From CALBPI01 sp038529355 (lineage in GTDB: Bacteria > Pseudomonadota > Gammaproteobacteria > Steroidobacterales > Woeseiaceae), in contig JBCBDU010000007.1 in assembly GCA_038529355.1 (NCBI GenBank), positions 1-64,000 of the forward strand: DNA of 64,000 nucleotides. The letters run 5' to 3'. Under the pieces are notes generated by a model, which saw only the letters and a program-made list of their open reading frames with translations, did no database searches and was not told the origin of the DNA. The position numbers were made by a program, and so were the translations under genes. The stretch's first letter is position 1; every line of letters begins with the position of its first letter. Of this stretch, positions 44,575 through 54,004 are shown one piece after another.

Positions 44575-45618
44575 ATGCTGCGGATTAATGAGCTGGTCGT
44601 GCAATACTCAGATCGCCGCGCCGTCGACCGCGTATCGCTGGATTTGGGTCCCGGTGAGATTGTTACGCTGGTCGGTCCAACTGGCTGTGGCAAGAGTAGT
44701 TTGCTCAGAGCGATCGCAGGTTTTGAGCAATTTTCGGCGGGGCAAATTCAGTTGGCAGATCAGGTGTTGCTTCACACATCTGACATGCCGGCCGAGCAGC
44801 GACAGACCGGTCTGGTTTTTCAGGACTTTGCATTGTTCCCGCACATGAGTGTGCGCGACAACATCATGTTCCGTGTCACTGACGAAGCGCTTGCCGAAGC
44901 CTGGATCGACAAGCTTGGACTACGCGATCATAGTGACGCGATGCCTGCGACGTTGTCGGGTGGGCAAAAGCAACGCGTCGCGTTGGCCCGTACACTGGCG
45001 CATCAACCCAAACTGGTGCTGCTTGATGAGCCGTTGTCCAGTCTGGATGCGCATCTGAAAAACAGTTTGCGGTGGCAAATCCGAACGGCGCTGAAGGAGG
45101 CCGGTACGCCAGCACTATGGGTGACGCACGATCAGGATGAGGCGCTGACGGTTGCCGACAGGATCGGCGTCATGCACGAGGGCAAGCTTGCTCAGATCGA
45201 TGAGCCCGAGGCGTGTTACCGCGCGCCAGCGACGCGTTTTGTCGCTACGTTTCTTGGTGATGGTGTGTTTGTTCGCGGTAGCCTTGCGACGGATGCGCTC
45301 GAGAGTGAGATAGGTGCGATTCCCGTGAGCCAGTTGCAGGTTCAGGATTGCGTGAAAACAGGCGATGCCGCTGAAGTATTGATCCGCCCCCATGATCTGT
45401 CGCTGCAGTTGTCGAGCAACGGCAATGCGCACATCGTGTGGAGTCGCTATGAGGGCGAATCGCGCTTGTACGGTCTCGAGTTCGCCGGTGGCAGTCACGT
45501 GCGCGTGCGCACGCAGCACGATCAGGTGTTGCGGGTCGGGGATTGCGTCAAGACGACAATATCGGCAAACCACAAACTGCCTGTTTTCGCTGCGACGCCT
45601 ACTGCTTCAGGTGTTTGA
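44575..45618 (+). CDS. fbpC: Ferric iron ABC transporter, ATP-binding protein
   Basis: 347 residues. Walker A GPTGCGKSSLL, Q-loop FQDFALFPHM, signature LSGGQKQR, Walker B LVLLDEPLSSLDAHLK, H-loop WVTHDQDEA. The C-terminal ~100 residues are a TOBE-type regulatory domain (VLIRPHDL). The 3' end overlaps the convergent GNAT gene by 20 bases. Confidence 0.93.
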   Translation: MLRINELVVQYSDRRAVDRVSLDLGPGEIVTLVGPTGCGKSSLLRAIAGFEQFSAGQIQLADQVLLHTSDMPAEQRQTGLVFQDFALFPHMSVRDNIMFRVTDEALAEAWIDKLGLRDHSDAMPATLSGGQKQRVALARTLAHQPKLVLLDEPLSSLDAHLKNSLRWQIRTALKEAGTPALWVTHDQDEALTVADRIGVMHEGKLAQIDEPEACYRAPATRFVATFLGDGVFVRGSLATDALESEIGAIPVSQLQVQDCVKTGDAAEVLIRPHDLSLQLSSNGNAHIVWSRYEGESRLYGLEFAGGSHVRVRTQHDQVLRVGDCVKTTISANHKLPVFAATPTASGV

Positions 45619-46771
45619 TAAACACTTTTGATAGAATTTCAAAGCCGTTCGCCTCGAACAGCCCATGTGCGCCGTCATTGCGCGCGCCGGACTCGAGCAC
45701 TAATCGCTGCGCACCGCGTTCGACGGCGCGGTTGAGCGTTTCATCAATCAGCCGCTGGCCCAGGCCCTGCCGCCGGGCGGTTTTTGCGACCGCCATGTCT
45801 TCCAGCACGCCGTAACGTTCATGGCCGTTGTGATCCCAGTCGACGAGAGCGACGGCGTGTAACACCCCGTCGCTGGATATCGTCAGCGCCTCAAGCGGCA
45901 AGTCGGTGCGAGGCTCCAGCATCCCCTTGGCGATACGTGCCTGCAGATCCGCTGCCCACATCACACCATCCGGGCTCATCCCTTCAAAGTATTCGCTGTG
46001 GCTGATGTAGTTCGTTTGATCCTGGATATTAGTGACAAAAAAGGCCGCCAGTGTCTGCGCCAGCGCCGGCGTGATCGGCAGCCAGGCGATGCCATCTGGG
46101 ATGTCTGAATCGCTCGACGTCACGGTTGTTTCAGATGTCGCCGGAGAAATACTCGTGCTGGTGGAGGTTGCCTCCGCAGTATCAGGCTGCAGGTCGGTAT
46201 CATCCAGCCAGTCGCGGATGATCGGGCAGTTCAGAATCCGCGCAACATGATCAAAGAATGCAATCTTGCGGGTGTGCTCTGCCATCGCGCTGTCAAATTG
46301 GGCGGACGGTTCGTCGAAAATTTCTTTCAACTCGACCGTGTAGTTCTCCCGCAAGCGCGGCCATTGCGATCGGAAGTAAGCCGAGCACAAGGTGTCGTAA
46401 TACCACACGACCCAGCTGCCAAATACCGTTTTCTCAATCGTCAGATTCTTGCGAAACCGGACCGACGCCTCGAACAGGTTCAGCGTCATGAAAAAGAAGG
46501 CATCGGCCAAGCCACTGTGCGCTTCGATGTGCGCCGCGTCGGGTAGAGTGTTTTCCTGAAACGGCCCAATCGCTTTGGCATGTTCGCCCTCGAACTTGAA
46601 CAGGTCGTTTGAGGCAAGCTCGAGCGTCAGATAATTTTCCTGCTTCTCGATGCGATTGCCTTGCCGCTGTTGCACGATAAAGACAATGATCGTGACGATC
46701 AGCGCCAGTATCGCGATGGTGTCGCGATAGGCAAAAATCTGGTCCATCACTTGTTGCAGGGTCTCAAGCAT
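45599..46771 (-). CDS. Membrane-anchored two-domain protein with C-terminal GNAT acetyltransferase
   Basis: 390 residues. One N-terminal membrane helix (~residues 18-37, IAILALIVTIIVFIVQQRQG), then an uncharacterised helical domain (to ~190) resembling the DUF4760 type of membrane-tethered proteins, a Ser/Thr-rich linker (~195-220, TSTSTSISPATSETTVTSS), and a GNAT domain (~225-385) with the acetyl-CoA loop ARRQGLGQRLIDETL and GFEILSKVF. Acceptor substrate unknown. Single gene on this strand. Confidence 0.75.
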   Translation of the reverse strand: MLETLQQVMDQIFAYRDTIAILALIVTIIVFIVQQRQGNRIEKQENYLTLELASNDLFKFEGEHAKAIGPFQENTLPDAAHIEAHSGLADAFFFMTLNLFEASVRFRKNLTIEKTVFGSWVVWYYDTLCSAYFRSQWPRLRENYTVELKEIFDEPSAQFDSAMAEHTRKIAFFDHVARILNCPIIRDWLDDTDLQPDTAEATSTSTSISPATSETTVTSSDSDIPDGIAWLPITPALAQTLAAFFVTNIQDQTNYISHSEYFEGMSPDGVMWAADLQARIAKGMLEPRTDLPLEALTISSDGVLHAVALVDWDHNGHERYGVLEDMAVAKTARRQGLGQRLIDETLNRAVERGAQRLVLESGARNDGAHGLFEANGFEILSKVFIKHLKQ

Positions 46772-46814
46772 TTCGATGTCTCTTGCCGTCTGCGCCGGAC
46801 ACTGATCCGGCCAT

Positions 46815-46848
46815 AAAAAAGCCCGCTGCAGGCATGCCTACAGCGGGC
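46815..46848 (-). terminator. Intrinsic terminator after the small secreted protein gene
   Basis: GCCCGCTG ... CAGCGGGC stem with an inner AGGCATGCCT palindrome; on the minus strand six T follow. It lies 21 bases past the stop at 46869 and upstream of the GNAT gene start. Confidence 0.88.
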
Positions 46849-46868
46849 CCGTTATCGCTGTGGCGTGT

Positions 46869-47222
46869 TTACTCGCCCTGCGCCCTAAATGCGCGCACTT
46901 CGACATTAAAGGACTCAGCGAGTTGCTCCATCTCGTCGACGGCTGCGTTGTAGCGCTTCGCTAACAGTGCGTCACGTTGTGCGGCGATGGACTCATCCTG
47001 CTCGTCGCTTTTTGCAGCTTCGGTTTCGGCCTCGATGCAGTCGAGGTATTCGTTCATTGCCGTCATGTAGTCCTTGACCGCTTTCTGGCCTTCGACCATT
47101 TCGTCTTTCGTTGCCAGTTTGCCGTTCGGAACATCAACGCGCTTCGGATAACTGCAAGCGGCGTTGGCGCCACCGGCGATCAGCAAGGCTGCGGTGGCGA
47201 TCAGTAATTTGTGTGGTTTCAT
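46869..47222 (-). CDS. Small secreted protein of unknown function
   Basis: 117 residues from ATG 47222, which follows GGGGAG; longer in-frame starts are not used. Sec signal peptide (KLLIATAALLIAGGANA|ACSYPKR), mature part mostly charged helix with two Cys (ACSYP and YLDCIEAE), probably a disulfide in the periplasm. No family recognised. Own terminator. Confidence 0.8.
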   Translation of the reverse strand: MKPHKLLIATAALLIAGGANAACSYPKRVDVPNGKLATKDEMVEGQKAVKDYMTAMNEYLDCIEAETEAAKSDEQDESIAAQRDALLAKRYNAAVDEMEQLAESFNVEVRAFRAQGE

Positions 47223-47334
47223 TGTGGTGCTCCCCTCAATCAATGTAGCAGGCATGCATGCAGTCCTGCGCCACGAACCGGCATCATAAAGTAATGTTGT
47301 GTGGCTGTGTTGCACCATTTTGGTGCGAAAGTGA

Positions 47335-49809
47335 TCAGGCGAATAGCGCCTTATGCTGATCCGTGCCATCGAGCTGCGCGAGCAAGCGTTTACCGAATTC
47401 CTGCGCGTCCATTGGCTCGCCAAACAGCATTCCCTGGCCGAAGTCACAACGCAGATCGCGCAGGAACGCAAGCTGTGCCTCGGTTTCAACCCCTTCCGCA
47501 ACGACCTCGAGTCGCAGGCGCCGGCTCATGTCGACAATGGCCGAAATAATTGCGGCGTCGTTGTCATCGTTGGCAGCATTGCGCACGAACGATTGGTCAA
47601 TCTTGAGCGTCTTGATCGGGAATTTCTGCAACGCGCTCAGTGATGAATAACCGGTGCCAAAGTCATCAATGGCCAACTGCAATCCGTATGCCTGCAGCTT
47701 CTCAAGCACTTCGATTGTGCGCGGAATATCTTCCATCAACGTCGTTTCGGTGATCTCAAATTCGATGTCGGAGGGTTTGATCGCATGGCGCGAGAAGATC
47801 TTGTTCACGCTGTCGAAAAAGTTGCGCTTGCGCAGCTGCTTCAACGACAGATTAATAGCGATTCGGCCCGGGTCGCCGACATCACGGTGCCAGCTCGCGA
47901 CGTCCTCGCAAACGCGCTCGATCACCCACTCACCGATCTGGATGATCAGACCGGTTTGTTCGGCCAGCGGAATAAAATCGTTTGGCTGGATGCGTCCCTT
48001 GCCAGGCATCTCCCAGCGTATCAGCGCTTCGGCACCGACGATTTGCCCTGTGGCCAATTCGTATTTCGGTTGATATTGCAGCAATAGCTCGTCGCGTTCG
48101 AAGCTGCGCCGCAGACGACTCTTCAGCATCAAGCGCTCGACGGCATCATCGTTCATACGGGTGTCGTAGAACATCATGCGATTGCCGCCGGCTTTCTTGG
48201 CGGCGTACAGTGCGGCATCGGCATTGCGCAGCAAATCGATGACGTTATCGGCGTCGTTCGGATACACCGCAATGCCGACACTGGCAGTCATGTAGACCTC
48301 ATTGCTCTGCACGTCGAACGGCTCGGCGATTTCCAGCAGCAACCGATCCGCGGTTTCCTTCAGCGTCGTGCGCGCTGTCGCATCGTTGGGCAGGTTGTCG
48401 ATGAACGCGGCAAACTCGTCGCCGGCCAGACGACCGATGACAGCACCTTCGGGCAACGCGCGGCTCATGCATTGGGTCAGGATTTCCAGCGTCGTGTCGC
48501 CGGCCAGATGCCCAAAGGTATCGTTAATGTCCTTAAACTGATCCACGTCCAGATAAAACAGGCCAATCGTATGCTTGCTGCGCCGTGCTCGCGCGCTGGC
48601 GCGTTGCAGCAAATGCTGGAACTGCATGCGATTAGGCACTTTGGTCATCGGATCCATGCGCGCCAAATACCGGATGCGTTCCTCAGAGCGTTTTCGCTCC
48701 GTGATGTTCTGCGCTGAATAAATGCGGCCGCTCATCAGCGCATTGCCAGTCTCGACATCCGATGCCGTCCACGACACCGGCATTTGCCGGCCATCGTTGG
48801 TGACAAAGCGCGCTTCCTGCGGTTGGTTGGTGGTCGCAGACGAGGTCAGCTTGTCGCGATCCTCATCGATCACAAGGTCGGCGATCGGCATACCAAGCAG
48901 TTGTGTTTCCGTGTAACCGGTCAGACTGACGGCGGCGGCGTTACAGTGCGTGATCGCGCCATGGTCGTCGGTGACGATAACGGCGTCGTTCATGCTGCTG
49001 AGCAGGTTATCCATGTAGTCGCGCGAGATTGTTGTTTGGCGTAGCTGATCGCGCATGCTGTCGAACGCGGTGGCCAGCTCGCCTAACTCATCACTGCGCG
49101 CCAGGCGCAGCGGCTCGCCATAGTCGCCCTGTTGCATGCGCCTGGCTTGCCGCGTGATCGCTTCGATCGGGCGCACCAGCCGGCGCGCAGCAAGCCAGCT
49201 CAGACAACCGCACAGCAACGCAACCACCAAAGACGTGATCAGCACCCATGTTGTCGCATTGGATTGCCAGCCACGGCGCGCATTCAGTTGCCGCTCGCGA
49301 AACGCATTTAGGTCGTTCTGGAACGCCGTTAGCGAGAACGCCATGCGCAGCTCGCCATGACGCTTGCCCGCCAGCAGTATGTCGCGCGTGACAAGCAGCG
49401 CCGTGTCGCGCCATTCGACCGTGTCGCTTGCAGCGTCGATAGGGGTTTGGTGGTTTAGCGGGCCAGCTGCGCCAATCAGTCTGCCCGCGTCATCAAACAC
49501 CTGAATGCTGTGCGCGGACTCGAGCTCGGTTGCGGATTCATCCAGCGAGCGCTGCAGGTCGGCGTAGCGGCGGTCGCGCGCCAGACTATCGATTTCGCGC
49601 TCGAGCGATGCGGTTGCTTGCACCGCTTGGCTTTCGAACTGGCGGACGAGATTTTCGCGCCGCGATTCAACACTGTCATTCAGGAAGCGATCGACGATGA
49701 TCCGGCTGTTGGCAAACAATGCGATCGAAATCACACAAACTACGGCAAGCGTTACGGCAAGCGTTAGAGCCAGTAGTTTGGGTGCCAGAGCTTTGGGGAT
49801 TAAACGCAT
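47335..49809 (-). CDS. Membrane sensor with HAMP, PAS, GGDEF and EAL domains
   Basis: 824 residues. Membrane segments near 12-31 and 187-209 flank a periplasmic sensor region; HAMP at ~210-260; PAS ~268-375 (VIVTDDHGAITHCNAAAVSLTGY); GGDEF ~385-545 with the motif AGDEF in place of GGDEF, often still active; EAL ~560-805 with EALIRW, NLSLKQL and DDFGTGYSS, consistent with an active phosphodiesterase. It makes and/or breaks cyclic di-GMP. Two inverted repeats lie upstream (49885-49938). Confidence 0.92.
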   Translation of the reverse strand: MRLIPKALAPKLLALTLAVTLAVVCVISIALFANSRIIVDRFLNDSVESRRENLVRQFESQAVQATASLEREIDSLARDRRYADLQRSLDESATELESAHSIQVFDDAGRLIGAAGPLNHQTPIDAASDTVEWRDTALLVTRDILLAGKRHGELRMAFSLTAFQNDLNAFRERQLNARRGWQSNATTWVLITSLVVALLCGCLSWLAARRLVRPIEAITRQARRMQQGDYGEPLRLARSDELGELATAFDSMRDQLRQTTISRDYMDNLLSSMNDAVIVTDDHGAITHCNAAAVSLTGYTETQLLGMPIADLVIDEDRDKLTSSATTNQPQEARFVTNDGRQMPVSWTASDVETGNALMSGRIYSAQNITERKRSEERIRYLARMDPMTKVPNRMQFQHLLQRASARARRSKHTIGLFYLDVDQFKDINDTFGHLAGDTTLEILTQCMSRALPEGAVIGRLAGDEFAAFIDNLPNDATARTTLKETADRLLLEIAEPFDVQSNEVYMTASVGIAVYPNDADNVIDLLRNADAALYAAKKAGGNRMMFYDTRMNDDAVERLMLKSRLRRSFERDELLLQYQPKYELATGQIVGAEALIRWEMPGKGRIQPNDFIPLAEQTGLIIQIGEWVIERVCEDVASWHRDVGDPGRIAINLSLKQLRKRNFFDSVNKIFSRHAIKPSDIEFEITETTLMEDIPRTIEVLEKLQAYGLQLAIDDFGTGYSSLSALQKFPIKTLKIDQSFVRNAANDDNDAAIISAIVDMSRRLRLEVVAEGVETEAQLAFLRDLRCDFGQGMLFGEPMDAQEFGKRLLAQLDGTDQHKALFA

Positions 49810-49884
49810 TATCGATACACGCGAGCCACACTATCCTTGCGTTGCGTAGAGAGTTGCTGTCGCTCAGTCTTATTGTTGTTGTTC

Positions 49885-49938
49885 GGTCATCGTGTCCAAA
49901 CGATGACCACCAGTCTGACTGATGAATATCGCATCAGT
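49885..49938. repeat. Two adjacent perfect inverted repeats upstream of the GGDEF-EAL gene
   Basis: First: GGTCATCG-8-CGATGACC (49885-49908). Second, 9 bases on: ACTGATG-7-CATCAGT (49918-49938). Arms are perfect in both. No T run follows either, so they are not simple terminators. They may be operators or a structured 5' leader of the 47335-49809 gene. The rest of the 276-base gap (49810-50085) shows no gene. Confidence 0.6.
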
Positions 49939-50085
49939 CCAGCCGGATTTGTCCTAATAAGGAGCGTTTTCGCGTGGCGATTGTTGCCTTTGGGCGACAG
50001 CAAAAATGCGTTTGCCGGCCGCCATGATGGCGCCCGCGGTCAATAAATGCGTGTATAACTGACGCCTAATTCGTAAGGAGCTGTT

Positions 50086-50517
50086 TTAGCTGGCTTTTTT
50101 AGCCGGAACCAGCGCCATGTCAGATTCACGCTTGGCGGTGAATTCATGTGCCTTGCTGCGCTGGCCTGTGATCTGCATCTGACCGTCGATTACAGCGCCT
50201 TCCGCGACGGCAATGCGATCGCCCGTGACTGTGCCACGAATGCGCGCTGTATTCGCGATTTCTATGCAGCCGCTGGCGCTGATGTCGCCGTCGACCGTAC
50301 CCGATACGATGACGTTTACGGCGGTCAGTGAACCGCGCCAGCAGCCATCGCGCGTGATCGTCACCATGCCGTCCAATTCGCTGTCGCCAATGACCGTGCC
50401 GCTCAGCAAGATGTCATTGTTGCCGGAAAACTGCCCTTCGATCTTGCAGCCAGCGGCAATCAATGTCGTCGGGCCGTTGGCGTTGTCGCGCGTGCGTTGC
50501 TTTCTGAAGCCTGCCAT
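50086..50517 (-). CDS. Bactofilin family polymer-forming protein
   Basis: 143 residues from ATG 50517 (GGAGGAG upstream). Central DUF583 beta-helix (~residues 16-110) with the repeated hydrophobic pattern: CKIEGQFSGNNDILLSGTVIG, then GDISASGCIEIANTARIRGT. Basic unstructured ends. Bactofilins form cytoskeletal filaments, often at the inner membrane, that organise cell-wall synthesis. Monocistronic; divergent from gshA. Confidence 0.92.
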   Translation of the reverse strand: MAGFRKQRTRDNANGPTTLIAAGCKIEGQFSGNNDILLSGTVIGDSELDGMVTITRDGCWRGSLTAVNVIVSGTVDGDISASGCIEIANTARIRGTVTGDRIAVAEGAVIDGQMQITGQRSKAHEFTAKRESDMALVPAKKAS

Positions 50518-50639
50518 GATGATTCTCCTCCCAGATGACATAAGCATAGCGCGACCGGCGCGTCAGTATTGTGACGGAGTTGGCAGCTAGCCAGTGCGCT
50601 GTTAACTGGTACCATGGGCGCCCAAACTGGCAGGCACGC

Positions 50640-52211
50640 ATGAGCGATAACCTGGAACAACGACTTTCTGCAATGCTGCCATTTGGCGGTGATATCTGGG
50701 CCGGCATGCAGACCGGCCTCGAGCGCGAGGCGCTGCGGGTGACCAATGACGGTTTTCTGGCGCAATCACCGCATCCCGAAGCGCTGGGCTCGGCGCTGAC
50801 GCACCGCTTTATCACGACGGACTTCTCCGAAGCGCTGCTCGAGTTTGTAACGCCGCCTTATGAGGATCCGTTGCAGACCCTTGCCTGTTTGTCGCGCACG
50901 CATCAGTTTGCGATTGAGCGATTGGGCGGCGAGTCGCTGTGGAATGCCAGCATGCCGTGTCAGCTTGGAGATGCCGCCAGCATCCCGCTGGCACGCTACG
51001 GCAACTCCAATGTGGCGCGGATGAAAACGGCCTACCGGCGCGGGCTGAGCCATCGTTACGGGCGACCGATGCAGGCGATCGCCGGTATTCACTTTAATTT
51101 CTCGATGCCCGATGCGTTTTGGCCAGCCTATGCGGCGGCACTTGGGCAGGCATTCGATCCGTCGCAATTGCCATCATTACGCTCGCAAGCCTACCTTGCG
51201 TTGGCGCGCAATTTCCGTCGTATCGGCTGGTTGACGTTACTGCTGTTTGGCGCATCGCCCGCCATGTGCCGTTCATTCCTCGACGGGCAGCAGACGACGC
51301 TGGCTGACTTTGACGACACGACACTGTTCGAGCCGTATGCAACCTCTCTGCGCATGAGCGATCTGGGCTACAGCAGCAATGCGCAGTCGAGCCTGAACAT
51401 TCCGTTGAACAGTTTGCAGGAATATATTGACGCGCTGACCGCTGCGATCATGACGCCACATCCACCGTACGAGAAGATCGGTGTTGAGGTCAGCGGGCAG
51501 TGGCGGCAGCTAAACACCAGCGTGTTACAGATCGAGAACGAGTATTACAGCAGCATTCGACCGAAGCAGATTGCCCGTTCCGGCGAGCGGCCGACGCTCG
51601 CGCTGCAGCGCGCTGGCGTTGCCTATGTAGAGGTGCGCTGTCTTGACGTGAATCCGTATGCACCGGTGGGTATCACCGAAGAGCAGATGTATTTCATGCA
51701 GGCGATGACCGTTGCTTGTTTGCTGCGACCTAGTCCGCGGCTTGATCCACAAGAGCTACATGAGGCAGATAGCAACTATTTGTTGATTGCACACAGCGGC
51801 CGCGCACCGGCGCTGGAGCTCAACCGCTACGGCAAGCGCAAGCGGGCGCAGCAATGGGCGGCTGAGATCCTCGCCGACGTGCTTGCGGTGGCAGAGCAGC
51901 TATCCGGTAGTGATGGTCCGCACGCGCTCAGTGTGCGTGCGCAGATTGCTGCGATAAACGGCGAGGCCGAGGTGTTGTCGGCGCGTGTGCTGCGCGACAT
52001 GCGCGAATCCGGTCTGGGTTTCTTTGAATTTACGCGCGAGCAGTCGCAGGCTCATGCCGAGTATTTCCGACGGCTCGGTCCGATGGACGAAGACAAGTTT
52101 GCGGAGCTGCGGCGCGAAGTCGTTGAGTCGCGCGAACGACAGGCCGCTATCGAAGCAGCGCCACAGCCGGCGTTCCGCGACTATCTGGCGGCTTACTACC
52201 GCAACGATTGA
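50640..52211 (+). CDS. gshA: Glutamate-cysteine ligase
   Basis: First step of glutathione synthesis (ATP-dependent). 523 residues from ATG 50640; an upstream in-frame start at 50571 adds unlikely residues. Gammaproteobacterial type I enzyme: GLEREALRVTNDGF, DFSEALLEFVTP, HFNFSMPDAFW, YLALARNFRRIGWL, and EVRCLDVNPYAPVGI. Glutathione synthetase is not in the window. Confidence 0.93.
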   Translation: MSDNLEQRLSAMLPFGGDIWAGMQTGLEREALRVTNDGFLAQSPHPEALGSALTHRFITTDFSEALLEFVTPPYEDPLQTLACLSRTHQFAIERLGGESLWNASMPCQLGDAASIPLARYGNSNVARMKTAYRRGLSHRYGRPMQAIAGIHFNFSMPDAFWPAYAAALGQAFDPSQLPSLRSQAYLALARNFRRIGWLTLLLFGASPAMCRSFLDGQQTTLADFDDTTLFEPYATSLRMSDLGYSSNAQSSLNIPLNSLQEYIDALTAAIMTPHPPYEKIGVEVSGQWRQLNTSVLQIENEYYSSIRPKQIARSGERPTLALQRAGVAYVEVRCLDVNPYAPVGITEEQMYFMQAMTVACLLRPSPRLDPQELHEADSNYLLIAHSGRAPALELNRYGKRKRAQQWAAEILADVLAVAEQLSGSDGPHALSVRAQIAAINGEAEVLSARVLRDMRESGLGFFEFTREQSQAHAEYFRRLGPMDEDKFAELRREVVESRERQAAIEAAPQPAFRDYLAAYYRND

Positions 52212-52244
52212 CGCGCACAGATCGTCTCGTCATCAGAGTGCGGA

Positions 52245-53144
52245 CTAGCGGTCGATACGCACGCCTGTTTTGAAGGCATGCTCGCGGTGCCATTGCTGCA
52301 GTTGTGCCGTCACAGGCCCGCGTTCACCGTTACCCACGACGCGACCATCCACCTGCAGTACCGGCGTGAGCTCGCCCATCGTGCCGGTCGTGAACGCCTC
52401 ATCAGCGGTGTACAGCTCGGTCAGTGACAGGTTGCGCTCGGTCGCGGTGATGCCGTGTTCGCGCGCGATTTCCAGCACCATGCCGCGAGTGATGCCGGGC
52501 AGGCAGGCGTGGCCGTGCGGCGTGAGCAGATGTCCGTCGCGCACGATAAACAGATTGGTGTCATTGGTTTCGGCGATGAACCCGTCGATATCGAGCATGA
52601 CGGCGCTGTCGACGTCGGCAACGTTTGCCTCGATTGATGCGAGGATGTTGTTCAGCAAGTTGTTATGGTGGATTTTCGAATCCAGACACAGCGGCGTATT
52701 GCGGCGCACTGATGCGGTAATCAAACGGATGCCGACATCGTTGTAGACAGGTTTTTTCCATTCCGCTAACACAATCAGCGTCGGGCCCGACTGGTTGAAG
52801 CGCGGGTTCATACCCGAGGTGATTTTTTCACCGCGCGTTAGCGTCAGGCGGATATGCGCATCGTCACGCATGCCGTTGGCGGCCAACGTTGCGAATATCT
52901 GCCGGCGTACTTCGTCGTTATCTGGCACGTCTGTGAAAGCGAGCGCGTGCGCCGAATCTTGCAAGCGCCGTAAGTGGGCATCCAGCGCAGCGATGCGACC
53001 GTCGTAAACGCGCAGCCCTTCCCAAACGGCATCGCCGCCCTGCACAACGCTGTCGAACACAGACACGCGCGCAGCGTCGCGTGCGAACAATTCACCATTG
53101 ATCATCACCTGGATTGTCTGGTTTCGGGGGTCAACTTGCGCCAT
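52245..53144 (-). CDS. Class IV aminotransferase (branched-chain/D-amino acid type)
   Basis: 299 residues. PLP Lys in SKIHHNNLLNNILASIEA (~residue 150), plus AETNDTNLFIV, PGITRGMVLEIAREHGI and TTGTMGELTPV, the class IV signature segments. D-amino acid versus branched-chain specificity cannot be settled from sequence. It lies 17 bases downstream of the sulfotransferase-like gene on the same strand and is likely co-transcribed. Confidence 0.88.
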   Translation of the reverse strand: MAQVDPRNQTIQVMINGELFARDAARVSVFDSVVQGGDAVWEGLRVYDGRIAALDAHLRRLQDSAHALAFTDVPDNDEVRRQIFATLAANGMRDDAHIRLTLTRGEKITSGMNPRFNQSGPTLIVLAEWKKPVYNDVGIRLITASVRRNTPLCLDSKIHHNNLLNNILASIEANVADVDSAVMLDIDGFIAETNDTNLFIVRDGHLLTPHGHACLPGITRGMVLEIAREHGITATERNLSLTELYTADEAFTTGTMGELTPVLQVDGRVVGNGERGPVTAQLQQWHREHAFKTGVRIDR

Positions 53145-53161
53145 GCGTCATGTTCCTGTGG

Positions 53162-53872
53162 TTAGCCGCGAATTGCGTGTTCAAAGAGTTGTTCATAGTA
53201 GGGCCGGCATTCATCGAGCAGCGGTCGCAGATGCGACGAGATTGGGCCTTTCTCGGTGTAGCTGCCAAAGCCGGTGCTGCGGTGTACGTTCTGGTACCAA
53301 TGCGGTGCCCAGACCCCATCCTCGGGTCGCGCCCCTGGCGCCCAGCTGAGCATGGCCGGGTCAAATGCGATACCCAGGCGTTCGCACAAAATCGTTAAAA
53401 CACCTTGCGGGTTGTCGAGCAGCAGCTTTGCATCCAGCACCGGCGGTGTCTGCCCGAGGCGCTGCAGTTGTTGCAGGAGTGCCAGCTGGCGGCCGAGGCC
53501 GGTGTCCTTTTGGTTTGCGTGCGGTAGCTGGATCGTTAGCGACGGCAACATGTCTTGCGGATTGCGAATCAGCAGCACGTTCGTTGTGTGCGCCAGAAAC
53601 GCCTCGTCCAGCGCGACCAGATGGTGCGCCATGTGCTTGGCGAAACCGATAGGTGCGGCTTGTGGCTTGGCGAGCAGGTCGCGCATCACGGCGTCGCCGT
53701 CGCAGTTCATTGCATCCATGACTTCATAGGCTGCGGGATGGTCTGCACCGGACACCGTCAGATAGTGACCGTAAAGCGGCTCGTCGACGACCTGTGTGTC
53801 TGTGCGTTGCGCAAAACTGTACATTAGCGCCGTTGAGACATTCCGCGGGCCCGACCAAAGACAAATCAGCAT
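53162..53872 (-). CDS. Sulfotransferase-like P-loop protein
   Basis: 236 residues. N-terminal 5'-phosphosulfate-binding loop CLWSGPRNVSTALMYSFAQR, then NVLLIRNPQDMLPSL matching the 3'-phosphate-binding Arg/Ser region of PAPS sulfotransferases. C-terminal half has Trp/His-rich segments (PHWYQNVHRSTGFG). Function unknown; family members are often called branched-chain aminotransferase-like because eukaryotic homologues are fused to such a domain. Directly upstream of a class IV aminotransferase. Confidence 0.8.
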   Translation of the reverse strand: MLICLWSGPRNVSTALMYSFAQRTDTQVVDEPLYGHYLTVSGADHPAAYEVMDAMNCDGDAVMRDLLAKPQAAPIGFAKHMAHHLVALDEAFLAHTTNVLLIRNPQDMLPSLTIQLPHANQKDTGLGRQLALLQQLQRLGQTPPVLDAKLLLDNPQGVLTILCERLGIAFDPAMLSWAPGARPEDGVWAPHWYQNVHRSTGFGSYTEKGPISSHLRPLLDECRPYYEQLFEHAIRG

Positions 53873-54004
53873 ACAGAAGCCCTTGATTGGGTTACGTTAA
53901 TGCCGCTCGGACTTTTTGCAAACTGCGTCACAGATTTACCATAATTTTGTTACCGTCTTGCACACTGCGACTAAACTAGCGGACAGACTTAGCAGGACAT
54001 TTTT

